DNA of 64,000 nucleotides from contig JAAVTG010000538.1 of the NCBI GenBank assembly GCA_011947345.1, positions 620,001 to 684,000 on the forward strand. Reading direction: 5' to 3'. Positions 21,010-32,249 of the stretch are shown here, in pieces. Under the pieces are notes generated by a model. That model saw only the letters and a program-made list of their open reading frames with translations. It searched no databases and was not told the DNA's origin. The position numbers and the translations under genes were made by a program. This DNA is from Phytophthora quininea (taxonomy: Eukaryota > Oomycota > Peronosporomycetes > Peronosporales > Peronosporaceae). The number at the start of each line of letters is the position of its first letter. The first letter of the stretch is position 1.

Positions 21010-22135
21010 GCGAGTGACCTCCAGTCCTTCCTCTTCGTCCGTCACGATCACTTGCTTCATGAAAGTGTCGGTGTGTTGTTGGTCCACGACTTCTCCGCCA
21101 ATATCCATCGGGATGAACCGTATCAGCGTCTACATCTTGGTCTGCGGAGTCCCATCGCTCGTTGCACCCGCGGGACGGAACACACACCACCCGGTTTCGT
21201 TAGCATGCAGGCCTAGATGTTTTCCCTCACCTTTGATCAGCGACCTCCAGACGAGCACCACTCGATCGGTTTCGACGTATCTGCGCACGACAAAGTAGTT
21301 CATTATCACTAGCGAGTTGAGCATCCCTTTCGGGTACTTTGAGCGGCACTTGACAGCAACAATGTTGTCTGGATCAGGCGCGCCGCGGTACTGCAATCGG
21401 CCGCTCTGTCGGTGAATACGCGTGAACGCCTCCCACATCGTTGTACTCGCGGCGTGTTCGTCACGTGCAGTCTTCGACTCGAACTATCGCATAGTCGCTT
21501 GGGATGAACACCACGCTCGTGTTTTGAAATGGACCAGTTCCGAGTCTCCGAATTCCTTTATTGGGCCGTAGGACGTTTGTGAAATGCTGTCGATATCCGT
21601 GGTGCCGAAAGCTTCGTCCGTCTTCGGGTACAATACGCCCATCTCTTGGAGAAATTCTTCAAAGAGCACGATTTCTTCCGGGTTGATGCAAAAGTCGTTC
21701 TCCGAAATGGTCACTGCTTTCATAGTTTCCAAATTGTTTACCCCGTTGCTCAACCATTTCTTTGAGCTCCGAAATCGCTTCTTCTTCTTCACTTATAGCA
21801 TCCCGAAGCTGCCGATTTCTTGCTTCGGTAGCGAGGCGTCGCTCGACCTGCTGCATGGCGAACTTCCTCCATCCTGAAACATCTTGGCTGCTCTCCGAAG
21901 GAATCTGGGCTTTCTGCTTTCCCTGCTTGAGCTCGACGATCTCCGCCAGCAGCTTGGTTTCTCCTTGTTGGAGTGCTTACTTCTCGTCCTTGATCTTCCG
22001 ACGGAACTTCTGCTGTCGCTTGCGAGTCGCCTCCTTGTTTGAACTTCTCGGTCTTCGTCAGACAGTATTCTTCCTGCTTGGATGACCATCACGGACAGGT
22101 AAAAGGGTGGCCCTTTCGTCGTACAAGTCCAGCTC
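21010..22135 (-). pseudogene. M96-like paralogue, decayed (right)
   Basis: Mirror of 18850-19984, with the same internal stops and scattered frame changes. It differs from the left copy by an AGA/TTC-type repeat-length change in the GAAGAAGAA stretch (one Glu codon shorter) and by a few substitutions. Confidence 0.82.
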
Positions 22136-22914
22136 AGATCATAAATCCTTGGGATTCAGTCATTCGTCCAGAAAGCCCGACAGTTTGGCCAGGAACAGCT
22201 AACCCGGTAAATCGTGGGTCATCGTGAAGACTTGTGTGCTCGAGACCGCGAAAACTGGAATGGCCCCGTGGGTTTCACTCACCTCTCTCGCACAGCTTAC
22301 GGCAAAGAGCACGAGATTGGAATCACGTGTTAGAAGGTGAGCACTTGGAACGACCAGCACCTACCACGCGGTGGACACCAAGGCGACGCCCATAGAGCGT
22401 TAAAACCTCTGACTATCGCTGCTCAGAGCGATCGATACAGCCACGTACTTTGAGTGAAGGCGCTGCAGTTCGCAATTGGTGCTGCGGTTATTGGTTTACT
22501 GGTTCGAGTGTTCATTCCTTGACGAAGCACGTGATCACTACCCGATTGAGACCGTATGTCGTCCGTCACTTTTGAGAAAGCGGACGCGCCGTGCTGTGCG
22601 TCCGGGAATTGCACAATGACGACCTGCAGTTGCAACGCGACCAATTCTTCAGCAGTACTCGAGTCACTTGAAAGATTGAGGACTCAATAATGTGTACTGG
22701 AGCACAATTTACTTCCAGCCGACGACCGATACTTGTCAGCGAGTGAATACCCAGCCATGTAGTCGCTTTCACTTCTCCACCAGCTTTAGCTGCGGCATCC
22801 AACCCCGATGGACACCCAGAATAGTTGAGCGACTCAAATCCAAAAGCAGCTCCTCTTAGAGAGTGAATACAATAATTTTCGTTTGAATAAGAAAACTATC
22901 AACACCATTCGAGA
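22136..22914. other. Intergenic sequence (right arm, palindrome 2)
   Basis: Reverse complement of 18078-18849; nothing recognised. Confidence 0.5.
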
Positions 22915-24194
22915 TTATCCATACTGCACGCGATCTGTCTTGTCAAGCGAGTCGTCAAGTAGCAGATCTTCCATCAAGCGTGTGATTTCCAGTCCTTCCT
23001 CTTCGTCCGATTCGATCACCTGCTTCATGAATGTTTTCTTGTGTTGTTGGTCCCCGACCGCGACTCCACCACCAATATTTATCGGGACGAACTGCAAGTA
23101 TACCTGCATTTTCGTCTGCGGGATGCCCTCGCTCGTTTCATTCGCGGGACGGAGCACACACCACCCGGTTTCGTCGGCATGCAGACCAATATATTCCCCT
23201 CTCCTTCAATCAGAGACTTCCAGACGAGCACCACTCGATCGGTTTCGACGTATCTGCGCACCACGTAGTAGTTGGTCATATTCATCGGGTTGGGCGAGTG
23301 CCTCGGGTACGGGATCCGATACCTGACAGCAACAACGTTGGCTGGATCGGTCACACCATTGTATTGAAGTCGACCTCCCTGGCGGTGAATACGCGTGAAC
23401 GCCTCCCACATCGTTACACTCGTGCGATCAAAGGCGCCTGGGATAAATACCACGTTCGTGCTCTCAAAACGCTCCAAGTCCGAGTCGCTGAACTCTTTGA
23501 TCGGCCCGTAGGACGTTTGTGAAATGTTGTCGATGTTCGTACTGCTGAAAGCCTCGTTCGTCTTCGCGTACAGTACGTCCAGTTCCTGGAGATACTCCTC
23601 AAAGAGCACGACTTCTTCTGCATTGAAGCGAAAACCGTTCTCCTGCATGCTCACTACGTCCGTTGCTTCCAACTGGCCCACTCTCTGTTTGATCATTTCT
23701 CCAAGCTCCGTAACTCTTTTTCTTCCTCAATCACAGCGTTGTGAAGCTGTCGATTCTGAGCTTCGGCAGCAAGTCGACGCTGGATTTGCTTCATGGCGAA
23801 TTTCCTCCACCCTGAAGCACCTTCGGTATCCTCCAGATATATTTGAGGAGGCTGCTTTGGCTGTTGGAGTTTCAATATTTTCATCACCAACTTTTTCTCT
23901 TCGTCTTGCAATTCCTTTTTCTCGTCTTTGAGCTTCCGTCGATACTTGAGCTGTCTCTTCTGAGACGCCAGCTTTGCCCGAAGTTCGCGCTCTTCCTCAC
24001 TCAATCGCTTCCTCCTCGTAGTGGATCGTTTAGCAGACCGAGAATGTTCACTCAAAGGACTACCAGCCGCCACGAAGTCCTCGGGTAAAGGTTACCCCTC
24101 CAGCTTCCACCTGCAGCTCGTCTGGGCCTGTGCATTCCTCCAGAAACCTCGACAGAGTGGTCAAGAAGTCCTTGTCAGGCACCTCGTCGGCCAT
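22915..24194 (-). CDS. M96-like protein: basic coiled coil plus START-like domain (right)
   Basis: Mirror of 16795-18077 and nearly identical. It shares the A-run frameshift between the coiled coil and the START-like half. It has additional one-base losses: in the G and T runs near 24090-24105 (disrupting the N-terminus after about 35 codons) and in a G run near 23205-23212 within the START-like half. All are homopolymer length differences from the left arm. If the left copy is functional, this one is a second copy with either poorer sequence or real decay. Confidence 0.65.
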
Positions 24195-24380
24195 CGTGCA
24201 AATACTCGAATGGTCAGGTCACGTGATTTGAGCCATTCAAATCTGTGCCAGCAATCACGTGTTGCAGTGTTATTTGGACAGGCTGAGTGAACTGTTATCT
24301 CTACGGTAGCAGTTATTCAGCGTGTTCATCACTCGGAAAACATGCGATGGACAGACGGATAGTTTCATTTCATCTGTCGC

Positions 24381-26192
24381 TCACTCCGTCGGCAACAAAC
24401 AAGTTTCGTTGACCCATTCCTGAATGAACTGGCATGCGGAACGCGTTTGTGTGTTGCTGTCGAGGTCTTCTCGGAGTTTTTCCACTTCCTCTTCACTGTG
24501 CTCGTGGTCTGAACAGTGCGAGTGGAGGAAAGTCGCCACCTCAAACTGGAGCGATTCCACTGCTTCTTCAATCAACGACATCATGTCGATTCCAGCGCAT
24601 TTTGGCCAGAGCCATCGAACCACTTGCAAATTGAGCGACCCCGATCCAAAACCTGTGGCTGCCTCCAGAGCTGTCGTCGGGTTCCACCAGGGCAATGCGC
24701 TTCCAGCCACTTGACCACTTTCAAGTGTCCCCTTTCAGCTGCTGCTACCAGGGTTCGAGTGGTGTACTTGTCAGGGTCATGTTTGTAAAGCCACTTGACC
24801 ACCTTAAAATGGCCGCTCGCAGCCGCTCCCGTGAAAGCATTCGACGTGCATCCTTCCGACCGATTCGTACGAAGCCACACGATGATATCCAGGCGACCAA
24901 GTCTCGCAGCGACATTCATGGCATTTGTCGTGCAGCCAGCGTCCATATTTCCATGCAACCAGCGCAGCATTCTCATGTTCCCATTTGCAGCAGCAACGTC
25001 CATGGCTTTGGATGTACAGCTGATGGCGAAACTGTCTTTGAGATAGCTGAGGATCTTTGTCTGTCTTCTGAAAAAGGCCCTCTCAGAGGTGGCCCAACCA
25101 TAATACGGCGGAATGTACAATGCTTGAATGTCCTTGAGCGTCATCGTTGCAACTTGATCCATCACTTCTGGTGTGCATTTCTGCGAAAGGTGGACATGCA
25201 ACCACTTGAGCACTTCAAAGTGACCATCAATGGCGACTGCGTTAATTCCTTTACTTGTCCACTCCCGAAGCTCGTTATCCTCTTGTACTTCCGTCTTGTA
25301 CTTCCGCCGCGATACGACGTAGATATCTGATGACGTCAATTGACCCGTCCTCGACTGCCGTGGCCATGGTGAGGCGGAATGTACCTGTCTGGAAAAGGTT
25401 AGCCTCGTAGTGTTGATCGTATAGCCACTGGATCACTTCAACGGCATCTCCCATTGCTGCCATGTCCATGGCATCGGATGCTCCTTCGGAGTACCCCAGC
25501 GATTCCAATCGTGGGATCAATTCTTGCACCATCGTAAGGTGGCCTTGATAAGTCGCTTCTTTTAAACTCTGTGCGAAAGTTCCAGTAGCTCTTGCACGAC
25601 TCGATCCATCGCAGAAACCTCTAGGCACGTGGTTTGGCATCAACCAGTGCGCAAATTCGACGTCTCTTGCCAGGATTGCTTCCATCAGTGTCTGACCGAA
25701 TAAATCTGCGTTGTCGACGTAATTGCCTTCCAGCAGGAAGCGGACAATTTCGAGGTGCGGCTTCCAATCGCTAAGCTGCGGGTCAAAATTCGTTGTCGCC
25801 CCCACTCGAAATCCCTTGGCTGCCAACCACTTGACTGTCTCCACTGCGTTCTGTTCGACCGCGTACTGCACTATCAAGTCATTCGACTGTCGAAACTCTG
25901 GGGTACTGACTCGGTCATCCAGCCACCGCACGACTTCCCAATGACCTTTTCCCGCAGCTTTCACCAAAGATCTCTTGTCCCATTCAACTCCTCGATGTGA
26001 TTGCTCCGTCTCGAACAATTGGAGCAGCTCAAAGTGGCCGTTTTCGGCAGCACAGTCGACAATGTTCTTCAGGATGAAGCAATCGCATCTCCCTTCTTGC
26101 TGCAATGTTAAGTCACTTGTCTGCTCGTAATTCGCATCGCTTTCTGTCCGACCACTACCAAATCCATCTTGCCTCCAGTTGCATCGCAGCAA
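24381..26192 (-). pseudogene. Ankyrin-repeat protein, full length but frameshifted (right)
   Basis: The most complete copy of the palindrome 2 ankyrin gene. Its first 305 codons include units such as VVRWLDDR, TVKWLAAK and VIQWLYDQ. About 517 bp at the 5' end (25676-26192) have no counterpart in the left arm. The 13-bp tandem duplication shifts frame at about 25276-25302. A one-base loss in a G run near 24695-24700 shifts it again before the last 90 codons. The upstream frame overlaps a pogo/Tigger transposase remnant at 26108, so the true start is unclear. Confidence 0.83.
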
Positions 26193-26400
26193 AGGGCAAT
26201 CGTTATTTTCGCTCTGCCGTTAACTCCGTCCGATTGCAGTAGATACAGCGAGGCGCTCTCCGTCAAGGTGTACAAGCTGTAGCTCTTCGCGCTGGGATTC
26301 TTCAATATATTGGTCCTATCTAATACATATTTCCTCTTTTCCGACATATTATCGTAAAAAGTCGTAATTACAGCTCGTAGTGTACGCCAGTCATTTGGGG
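26108..26400 (-). mobile_element. pogo/Tigger-type DDE_1 transposase remnant
   Basis: The minus-strand translation includes ASLYLLQSDGVNGRAKITIA followed by LCCDATGGKMDLVVVGQKA. This matches the conserved DDE_1 stretch in which a Gly-Val-loop precedes (K)xR(V/I)T, then LCANAxGxxKLPPLVIGK. The catalytic Asp that should lie further upstream and the rest of the protein are not recognisable, so only a fragment remains. It abuts the 5' end of the right-hand ankyrin gene. Confidence 0.6.
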
Positions 26401-27685
26401 GCCAGGATTTGAGCGGGAAGATGCTGTTGCCATTTTGCTTTTTGGCCCCCAAGAGATCAAGAGACTTTTGGCCTGTCTGGACGATGAAGATCACAAGCTC
26501 CCTCTTCTGAGAACCATAACAACGTGCGGAAGACAGCTGCATCCGGAATCATTATATGCAAACTCCGAGTCCAGCTCCAAGTGTATGTGTTTGTGTGTAT
26601 ATTGGTGTGCCTTTATGTATTGGAGTGCGATGATGAAACTAGTGGCTGATTTGGCTTGTACCAACTAGCTGTGAAGAATCGAATGTATCACTATCACCCA
26701 TAAAATGAGCTCTCCAAAACCTGTATATTTATTGTGTGCTTGTGTGAGGAGTGAAGACCACTTACTTTGGTCCGTGTTAATGATCTGCCTTATGGCAATG
26801 AAGTCACTCAAAGTTCTGACCTCACAGCTCTATATTTTGTATTGTGTGCTTGTATATGTGTGTGATTGCTTCTTCATACTCCACGCCGGCAATATTCTGC
26901 AGCTCATCGGGTCGAAGGTGACGGCGCTCGTGGCAATCTGAGGACTGCGCTGAAAAGTTCAGGACTTGGTGTCGTCGTGGGTGCTGGAGCCGTCATATAT
27001 CTGGTGGGTGAGCATTTGTGATTGGACCCGGTACTTTTTACCAGAAGCAAGAGTGACAGCTAGCTTACTACGGATCTCGCTGCTGTGTGCGTCGAGTGCT
27101 CGTCTCTTTCTGCTTGATCCGCTTCGGTGGAGATGGCCGGGAGGGTGTGAGTATCTAGACTCCTGGTGCGGCGAAGTCAACATAGCTGCTTATATCTCTG
27201 ACTGATTGTGTGTGTGGTGTGACTGTATTGGTTGTTGATGAGGAAAGCATTCATGCACCACTCTGAAAGGTTTGGCTGCGAGCTTGCTCAAGGTCTTCTT
27301 TGTGTCGATAAACCGAACACCATTTAGAATCGACTGAAACAACCATCAAGTGAGTGTACATCTGTGCGTGTGTGTGGAATGCGTCGCTGCTGAGGATACC
27401 TACTTATCATTACCACCTAAACTAACCCTTTTGGTCCTTCTGGACAAACGTGTGGACTTCCTACACCTGTGTTTCTGAGGCGACAAGTTCCAATGTATTC
27501 ATTTTTGCATGTTTGCATGTGTGTGCGTGGAGAAAGAGTGACGAAGAACCTGTTTTAGGATTCCCCTTCATGAAAGCCGTCTCTACAGCGGTGTAATCTG
27601 ATGAGCATCCATTTTCCGACTCTCTCCATGCACATTTGTTCATGTGTGTGCCTTCAACCGGGAAGACGATGATTTAAATCTTTAT

Positions 27686-27745
27686 CCACAGACCTGTTCT
27701 GAAAGACACCGTGTGGAAACAGATAACATGCATCACCATATGAGT
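27686..27745. repeat. Direct repeat, unit 1
   Basis: About 55 bp (starting cagacctgttctgaaagaca and ending catcaccatatgag) repeated at 27822-27876 with a few substitutions and a small indel in the middle. Confidence 0.85.
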
Positions 27746-27821
27746 CATCCCAATTCATCTCTACATGTACTATAGTAACGTCCTACTACAGGAGTAGCAG
27801 GCAATGATTATAATTTCCTTA

Positions 27822-27876
27822 CAGACCTGTTCTGAAAGACATCGTGTGGAAACTTTAACATGCATCACCATATGAG
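27822..27876. repeat. Direct repeat, unit 2
   Basis: Second copy of the 27686 unit, 75-80 bp downstream. Function unknown. Confidence 0.85.
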
Positions 27877-27977
27877 CCTCAACTTGTTGATAAACTGCTG
27901 TATCAATTCAATGGACAGCACTTTCAAATTCTGTTTCCTGTTTCCTTGTTCAATTTTGCCTACGTCTATCATAATGC

Positions 27978-30578
27978 TCAAGCAGCACTGCTCTTTGTTG
28001 CCGCTAGCGTGTCGAGAATTATAGTCTTGGCACGCTGATAATCTAGCGGGTCCAGCGAGTACAGGTCTTCACGAGCGCGATCGGCACACCGGCCAAACTC
28101 CTCGAAGTCACTTGACCGGAGGATCTGCTCCGCCACTGTACGTTGCAATTGCTGCATCTGCGCAGGTGCTAACGTCTCTTGAGCGAGTGCAAGTAGCTCA
28201 AATGCTTGGCCTGCAAAACGCATCGACTCTAAACGTAGCGTTTCGACGGGCCATCCGTCCAGACCTGGAAGCACAAAGTACATGTCGCCCACTTTCCACA
28301 TTGGAGCGCGCCATCGAAGATCATCCCAAGGGCGAGCCGGCCAGAGACAGTAGTTCCATCGGAGAAACCCGTCAAGCTCGAAGAAGAAAGTTAGGTACCC
28401 TACGAGCTCGCCCTCGACCAGCGGTGAGGACACGAATTGGTTCGGAAAGGCTGGGCCGCAGCAAACGTACCAACACACGTGGCCTCCACGAGCACGAGCG
28501 TCATTCGCCAGACGACGCGTCACTTCCAGGTCAGCACAGGCAAGCGGCAGGAGAGGCACGTAGTCTGCTACTTGCGGTGGCGCATAGGCTTGCGAGAAGA
28601 ATTCCGAGTGGTTGACCGCCAACTTAATGCGGAAATTCGGCGCTAGGCGCTGCATAAAGCGGAGCTGCTCGTGGAAGACCGCTACATCTCGTGGTTCGTC
28701 TGCGCATATTCGTACTCGGTCCGCTACTTCTAGAGCGACACAATGCGCGTAAAATTGTTCAATAAAGCCCTCGACTTCGGAAACCCGCTTTAAGTACCGG
28801 ACGCGTTGAGTTGTGCGATCTTGACACCGAATACGCCAGCCGTCGATGACGAACGGCGGGGATTGCGAAGAAGGCATGGAAGGAGACCGAGGCGGCGACG
28901 AACTGCCTCCATTACGTTGCTCTTGACCAACGCCAGTATTGTTACTAGTGCCATTTTGCACCCCAGACGACGATGCAGCACTTGGAGAGTTTAATCCAGA
29001 GCCAGATGAAGAGGTTCGACGTCTTGGCTGCGATGCTGGTGCAGGATCAGGAGCGGACGAAGTGGGAGGCGTCCGCAGATGGCTCGTCGTCAACTCTGCA
29101 GGGGCATTAAAGCCCGCAACTGGGTCACGCCATACAGAGAGCAACCCAAATACCTCGATTTCATCGTCGATGTGATGCTGAGCTGCCAGCTCCAACAGCC
29201 GATCGAAACGTGTAAAGTCTATTGTTACTGGAACACCATGAGTCGGATCTTCATACACATCCAGGATGGCGTGCTCAAATAATGCCGAGGCATTGTGCTC
29301 TTCCATATAGCATTGTTGACCCGCCCACGGCATTTCAGTTGCCACAACGGACAGACATTTCTGGCCCATTTCCGACAGCGGCGCCATATACCGATCGATT
29401 AGCTCAAAATGCCTGTTGCTCCACAACGCTACGCGGTGTCCACGCGCCACAGCCGTCCAGTGCTGCCATAGATCTAGACGGAAACGCCACTTACTCGGCG
29501 TAGGGATCCAAACATTCACCACACGTACCGCAAAACTACTTGACCAAGTCAATTGTTCGTCCCGAAAACCTGCTTCTTGAGTAAACACTCGCAACGGCAG
29601 CTCATACACCCCTGGGTCTAAGTTCTCACCAATCCGACACGCAAGTATACTGCGTGTTCTCGTGCAGCGTGTGCACTAACTCCACTACGCTCCAGCGTCT
29701 CCATTACCAAATCTGAATTCTCATCCTCCACACTTCCGACCACAAAGGTCTCTACCTTCAGCATATGTGGCGGTACAAACCTTGTATCTACTGCAACTCG
29801 GGCTCTGGGTCCATGACCCAACGGCAGCATCAATTCGCCGTATCTGTCGTCAATAAGAATGGCACATTGGACTTGAGTCTTATTTGCACCCCTGTCACTT
29901 CGTTCCTGGCGGCTGTGAGCCTCACTCCTTCAGGCAGCTCTACATGAGCAGAAGAGGAAGCCCACGCCACTCTTCTATTACCAGACCTGTTCTCCCCGTC
30001 AATCTGTGGCCCTCCAGAGCTGGAAACTTGTGCAGCTTGCGCTCTCTCCGTCTCCTCATCGAAAGGCTCGTCGTCTTCCATGTCTGCGCTTGGATCGGCG
30101 CTTCTCACCGTCTTGGACATGGCAGGCGAGAACTGCGTCAGCAGCCACATGCTCTGCGTCGTGCTAGCTGCTGGCACGCCAAGCGCAGCGTCCACTACGT
30201 CGAAGGAGAAACTAGAGGTTCTGGTGGGGCCATTGGGGTCTTGGTAGGGAGCTGACGCGCAAAGTCATCGAACGATTCGGTGCGGTGGTTTCCTGGGCGA
30301 TCCTGCGGGCGATTGCGCTCCACGTCGGGCACCTCCTCGATATCCAGGGACGAGGACGAGCTCATGGACTCGTCGTTGGACATGGAGGCGTCGCCGTCGT
30401 CTGCGTCAGGCGCGTAGCTGCCGCTGCCCGAGCGGATGCGCTCGTCGACGGCACTGTTGTGATGCGAGTAGTCTTCGCTCTGCTGCCGCGCGCGGCGAGC
30501 CGTCTCCCGCGCTGTTCCCCGCCTCCATCTCGGCCTTAGATCGCGGCTTTCCAAAGTGTGCAATGATACACCAGTCAT
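27978..30578 (-). CDS. DUF4091 glycoside-hydrolase-like protein, frame-broken
   Basis: The last 543 codons are open and end with the DUF4091 hallmark: FFFELDGFLRWNYCLWPARP, then WDDLRWRAPMW, GDMYFVLPGLDG and LRLESMRFAGQAFELL. The N-terminal region (HVELPEGVRLTAARNEVTGV) matches the beta-sandwich that opens the family. About 100 residues rich in Ser, Pro and Gly (28850-29100) are inserted before the catalytic barrel. DUF4091 proteins resemble GH123 sugar hydrolases and are mainly bacterial; the substrate is unknown. Frame breaks, each explained by one missing base, lie at 29831-29836 (T run), 29631-29645 and probably 30195-30215. No signal peptide is seen in the Ser-rich, acidic N-terminus, so a cytoplasmic location is likely. 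Start ATG 30578 is tentative. Head-to-head with the CZIB-like gene. Confidence 0.7.
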
Positions 30579-30639
30579 GCTAGGGTTTGAGAGAAACCCT
30601 AGTGCGGACTCTGTTCCGCTGTTTGAAGCCACTCAAAAG

Positions 30640-31124
30640 ATGGTGCTGTTCGTGCTGTACGTCAAGGCGGACCTGGAGAACGTGGAGACCCTGGCAGCGC
30701 CGCCATTGCACCGCTGGTGCCTGGACGTCAAGGAGCCGCGTGGAGATGAGAAGCGCGAGGCGGTCTTCGTCTCGGACGAAGAGGCCGTGGACGTCGCCGG
30801 CGGTCGTGCGGAGGTGCACTTTACGCTTAAGTGGCCGGGCGCCAACAAGCCGTCGCAGCTCACGGTGGTGCGTGACGTCAAGAAGCTGACGCGGGAAGTG
30901 ACGGCCGCCGACTCAGGTGAGTACGTTCCCTTCGTGGGCTTCGAGTGCCGCGGATTGGAGCCCTACGCCTGGCACCCGGAGAGCGGCTACCGCGTCATCT
31001 CGGCCGGCCGCCATGCCGCTTTCGAGGACGTGGATCTGAGCGATGACTGGGCCGACTACGATGAAGAAGGGGGCAGAGCGTGGGCGTCTACTCGCTCGAG
31101 TACAAGTTCGAGGTGCACAAGTAA
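30640..31124 (+). CDS. CZIB/C1orf123-like (DUF866) protein lacking its CxxC zinc site
   Basis: A 161-residue protein matching the CXXC-motif-containing zinc-binding protein family end to end: VKADLENVETL at the start, VGFECRGLEPYAW, then VDLSDDWADYDEE and SVGVYSLEYKFEVH at the end. Both CxxC pairs that bind zinc in the family are absent; the positions read DVKEPRGDE and LKWPGANKP. One G is missing in the run at 31069-31073, which throws the last 17 codons out of frame; reading through it recovers the conserved ending. Function of the family is unsettled. The start ATG is 62 bp from the divergently transcribed DUF4091 gene, implying a shared promoter region. Convergent with IFT43. Confidence 0.82.
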
Positions 31125-31203
31125 GAGGGAAGGTGGGACCTAAAGGGATTTCTCATTAAGGAGGTTTAGTTGGAGGATGGTGTGTTGTTTTTAGGAGTAT
31201 GGA

Positions 31204-32138
31204 TCAAGGCGCGAGGTGCAGGGAGTCTTGGGATCCGAGACGCTGCAGTTCCTCCTTGTCGTCCACGTCCTTCTGGATCTCCTGGGAAATGTCGTTCAGC
31301 AAAGTGTCAAAGTTCCACGGCTCGTCCTCTTCGGACACCTGAGGAAGAAGGTTGAGTAGAAGTTCCATAGCATTTGTGTTGATGATGCCGACGCACCGCT
31401 CGTTCGGGACACAAGGCGCTGGTTAGCAAGTGGAGATCCACGCCGTGAGTCTGTTCCAGAGAGACAGGATCAATGATGAGGTGTGGAAACGTTCCGATGC
31501 AACAGAAGGGATACCGTGGCGCTGGGGAGAGCAAACTTGAGGTCTTTGTCGAGCTGTTTGAGGCTTTGGACAGCACGTGTCGTATTGCGGGGAGCCTCCG
31601 CCACTGGTAGAACACAACTGTGGTGAACAGACAAGTCTGCTATATGGATGATGCGGATTCAAGCCTACCCATTGTGGTGATGTCTTGCTCACGTTCTTCT
31701 TCCTCCAGATCCGGTATTTCCATAATATCTGCACAACCACAACGAGGATCATGGTAAATGCTTCATCGACCGATGCCTTCCCAACCCAAGCATACCGGTG
31801 GTTTCCTCTTCCTCCTCGAAGTAGCGATTTTTCTGGTTGCGTCGATCTCCACCTGAAGACCCTGCGGATTCCGGTCCCTTTCGCCGACGACCAACGCGTT
31901 TCGACTCGCTTGTAGAGGACCCAGTGGCTGAAGGAGTGGCGTCGGGATCTGGTGTGCCGCCTTCTTTATTGTCACTTGCTAACGTCGTCTCATTGCCCCA
32001 GCCGATGCTTGCGCGCATGGGAGGTTTCTTAGCATCGTCTGCTAGCACGGTCTCCTCTTCGACGTCGAACGCAGCCCGAGCACGCTTGGACTCACTGCCA
32101 GAATCGATCTCCTTGCTCTCCTTGGCCTCAGACGGCAT
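31204..32138 (-). CDS. IFT43: Intraflagellar transport protein 43 (IFT-A subunit)
   Basis: Five exons, all phase-consistent: 32138-31796, 31728-31669, 31603-31515, 31450-31397 and 31338-31204, with introns of 67, 65, 64 and 58 nt and donors gtatgc, gtaggc, gtatcc and gtgcgt. The spliced frame encodes 226 residues without a break. The C-terminal half matches IFT43: DIMEIPDLEEEEREQ, then GVDLHLLTSALCPERAV and SEEDEPWNFDTLLNDISQEI. The N-terminal half is Ser-rich and disordered, as in the family. IFT43 belongs to the IFT-A complex, which carries retrograde cargo in flagella, here presumably those of zoospores. Converges on the CZIB-like gene, 80 bp apart. Confidence 0.88.
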
Positions 32139-32249
32139 CTTTGCTAGCAAATTGCGACGTTTCAAGATCTGCCAGTAAAGATCGACTTTTGTTGGAACAG
32201 GAAGATGATCACCGAGCACAGTCAAAGATATTTAAACTGAAAGAACTTG

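Larger units (their letters stand above)
21010..25675. repeat. Palindrome 2, right arm
   Basis: Reverse complement of 15317-19984. At its outer edge the ankyrin reading frame continues past 25675 to 26192, whereas the left arm begins abruptly at the matching position. The right arm therefore looks parental and the left arm derived. Confidence 0.95.
26401..27977. other. Gene-poor, GT-rich intergenic region
   Basis: About 1.6 kb without a recognisable gene. Several GT/TG-rich stretches (near 26580-26620, 26830-26870, 27205-27235 and 27355-27385) resemble decayed microsatellites. It contains a direct repeat pair at 27686 and 27822. Confidence 0.55.

Noticed and set aside
31381..31400. Frameshift in IFT43 near the CPERAV segment
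   Set aside because: A gtgcgt...ctcag intron of 58 nt joins the exons in phase and restores the family sequence without any indel.
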